Assembly (NCBI GenBank): GCA_003049485.1
Contig: PYST01000512.1
Coordinates: 9,946 to 20,691 of the forward strand
From: Ophioceras dolichostomum
Taxonomy: Eukaryota > Ascomycota > Sordariomycetes > Magnaporthales > Ophioceraceae
Reading direction: 5' to 3'
Length of the DNA stretch: 10,746 bases
A model generated the notes under the pieces. The model was given only the letters and a program-made list of their open reading frames with translations. It was not told the origin of the DNA and did no database searches. Each line of letters opens with the position of its first letter. Position 1 is the first letter of the stretch. The position numbers were made by a program, and so were the translations under genes. Below are positions 9,467 to 10,746 of this stretch, in pieces.

Positions 9467-9479
9467 AAAAAAAAAAAAA
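9467..9479 (+). repeat. Poly(A)13 tract just upstream of the cysteine-rich gene
   Basis: Thirteen consecutive A bases end 14 bases before the proposed ATG at 9494. Poly(dA:dT) tracts commonly exclude nucleosomes in fungal promoters, and this one may mark the core promoter or leader. It could also be simple slippage. Confidence 0.85.
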
Positions 9480-9493
9480 GCAAAGCACTCGCA

Positions 9494-10546
9494 ATGCTTG
9501 TTGGATTCTGGGGGCTAGTGCTGGATGGGGCTCTGCTCCTCTGCCTTGGTGCAAGGTAAGCAGTTGTTTTGCCGTCTTTTTCATTCCAGCTCCATCCCCC
9601 GAATGTGTACGGCGAGGAACTCCGAGATGCCGCCGGCCGACCTTACTAACATGAGATGATACTGTCTGCAGAGCTGTCCTTGCTTTGTCCGACAACAGTT
9701 CGACCCCGGCGCCTGTCACTGTCATGCCAGCGCACTGCACGACTGTGGTGTCGGACCTGGCCTTGACCACGGTGTCGATGAGCACCCATGCCTGTTATAC
9801 TCATACAACTTGTATGTTCATGGCGGTGTCCACGTCTTCTTCTTTCTTCCACAAGCAAGGATGCAGGCCTTCAGTCGAAGAGCCAGCTGCGAGAGATTCA
9901 AGAGGAAGCTGACCCCTGAGCACTGGGTCGAGACAGCCCTCTGCACCAACACATGTGGATGGGGCATCTGCCCTGCCGTCATCAGGTATGAGACGGTGAG
10001 GGTTCCATGTCGGTATGTCACTTATCATTCTCGTGTGTTTGTTGCACAGGGAGGAAGCGAGTTTTCCGTCATTGGGCCATCCACAACCAGCTGCTCCGTC
10101 AATGAACGAATGCCAACCCCCGCGTCTCACCGGTGGATGTGCGGCTAAAAGTGGAATGGGCGGGGTCGACGTGCTATCATAACTGACCAACCGAATGAAT
10201 GGCACGTATGGTCTTCCCCCCAACCAGGACCGACTGTTGCCGTTCGACAGCCACGGTAGAAGTGCGGAACTGCAGAGTGTGCGTTCCGTGCCCCTTCGAC
10301 GGGGTAGTCATTTTCGAGACGGGATGCGTCAGGGGTCCGACGCCAACGGGTTATCGCACCGCCACGGTTGGAGGGACGACCTCGACTGGAACGGGGCCGG
10401 GGACCTTGCCGCCTAGGACGGTCACAAGCTATTTGTACGGCTTCTCTCGGACCGACAGTAGCCCCTCGACAACTCGGATGCCAACTTCTGGGACGGAATC
10501 CTACGATCCCCCATTCTACACTAGGCCGACGGTTGGCCCGGTTTGA
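9494..10546 (+). CDS. Putative small secreted cysteine-rich, Thr/Ser-rich protein, four exons
   Basis: Proposed exons are 9494-9555, 9672-9811, 9856-10012 and 10228-10546, giving 225 residues with frame kept at every junction. I do not recognise the family. Residues 1-20 are hydrophobic with few charges (LVLDGALLLCLGA), a plausible signal peptide. Thirteen further cysteines follow: 43, 62, 79, 97, 101, 106, 119, 123, 124, 135, 138, 141 and 153. They include CTNTCGWGIC and a CC pair. The last 65 residues are rich in Thr, Ser, Pro and Gly, as in O-glycosylated cell-wall or secreted proteins, and end TVGPV with no GPI-anchor tail. Intron 1 is well supported. Intron 2 is only 44 nt with this acceptor; using AG 9881-9882 instead keeps frame with nine fewer residues. 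Intron 3 may start at 9986 or 10013. An effector or wall-associated role is a guess from composition. Confidence 0.5.
9556..9671 (+). other. Intron 1 of the cysteine-rich gene (116 nt)
   Basis: The donor is CAAG|GTAAGC. A perfect TACTAAC branch sequence lies at 9644-9650, 21 bases before the acceptor CTGCAG|AG. This is the strongest splicing signal in the window and is the main support for a real gene here. Confidence 0.75.
9812..9855 (+). other. Probable intron 2 of the cysteine-rich gene (44 nt, acceptor uncertain)
   Basis: A consensus GTATGT donor at 9812 and a CT-rich tract before CACAAG at 9850-9855. An intron is required because the exon 2 frame otherwise ends at TGA 9910-9912 while the downstream open frame is different. 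At 44 nt it is near the lower size limit for fungi. The acceptor at 9881-9882 gives 71 nt and the same frame. Confidence 0.45.
10013..10227 (+). other. Probable intron 3 of the cysteine-rich gene (215 nt)
   Basis: The donor is CG|GTATGT at 10013, the branch-like ACTGAC lies at 10182-10187 and the acceptor is CAACCAG at 10221-10227. Phase 2 matches the frame of the final exon. An alternative donor GTATGA at 9986 also keeps frame (242 nt). A 64-nt intron 9986-10049 would instead lead to a stop at 10180-10182. Confidence 0.5.
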
Positions 10547-10746
10547 CAGAGGTCTGGCGCTTGCGGCGGGCCCTCGAAGGGAGGAAGGGGTAAAGTGTGC
10601 TGTTGGGTCACTGGGTCACTGGAACGTGGGTCGTGTGAGGGTGGTCCAGTGCGCCATTGTTGGAAAGGCAATGGAAAGGAACAAGCACGCGTGCAAAATA
10701 CTACTGAATTCTTCTGTCTGTCTTCCAAAGGAAAGCTATCTGTGCG
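10547..10746 (+). other. 3' flank of the cysteine-rich gene
   Basis: The 200 bases after the TGA stop hold no supportable gene. A short tandem GGGTCACT duplication lies near 10605-10620, and an AAATA-containing A-rich patch near 10695 could serve in 3' processing. Confidence 0.4.

Noticed and set aside
9556..9589. Alternative acceptor TTCCAG for intron 1 of the cysteine-rich gene
   Set aside because: It would give a 34-nt intron, below the usual fungal minimum, and ignores the perfect TACTAAC branch point further downstream.

Overview
The window looks like nuclear DNA from a filamentous ascomycete (Pezizomycotina, probably Sordariomycetes-like). Genes are separated by kilobases and coding sequence is GC-rich. 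Introns are short, with GTAAAT, GTGAGT and GTATGT donors and a perfect TACTAAC branch point. The two recognisable proteins, a secreted Vpr-type subtilase and a mitochondrial BolA3-like protein, both have typical fungal architecture. There is no bacterial operon structure, CRISPR array or recognisable transposon.

Layout. Positions 1-85 are a (TC)n microsatellite cut by the window edge. Positions 139-3107 on the minus strand hold a three-exon gene for a 903-residue secreted subtilisin-like serine protease. It has a signal peptide, I9 propeptide, dibasic processing site, S8 catalytic domain with an inserted PA domain, an Fn3-like domain and a FlgD/Ig-like tail. Upstream lies a leader free of ATG for about 300 bases, with a small dyad and a TATA-like element. 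About 3.1 kb (3424-6587) then shows no supportable gene. Positions 6916-7533 on the plus strand encode a BOL3/BOLA3 homologue for mitochondrial Fe-S cluster delivery. It has a long presequence, an overlapping out-of-frame upstream ORF and a compact cluster of promoter motifs. Positions 7534-9466 hold no clear gene. Positions 9494-10546 on the plus strand are best explained as a four-exon gene for a small secreted, cysteine-rich, Thr/Ser-rich protein of no family I recognise.

The three genes do not form an obvious pathway. The protease and the cysteine-rich protein are both predicted to be exported, and the BolA protein is a housekeeping organellar factor. I found no clearly new multi-gene system. 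The points most worth following are the unrecognised cysteine-rich protein with its competing splice patterns, the reading-frame-neutral second intron of the protease whose only stop codon is its own acceptor, and the uORF over the BOL3 start.
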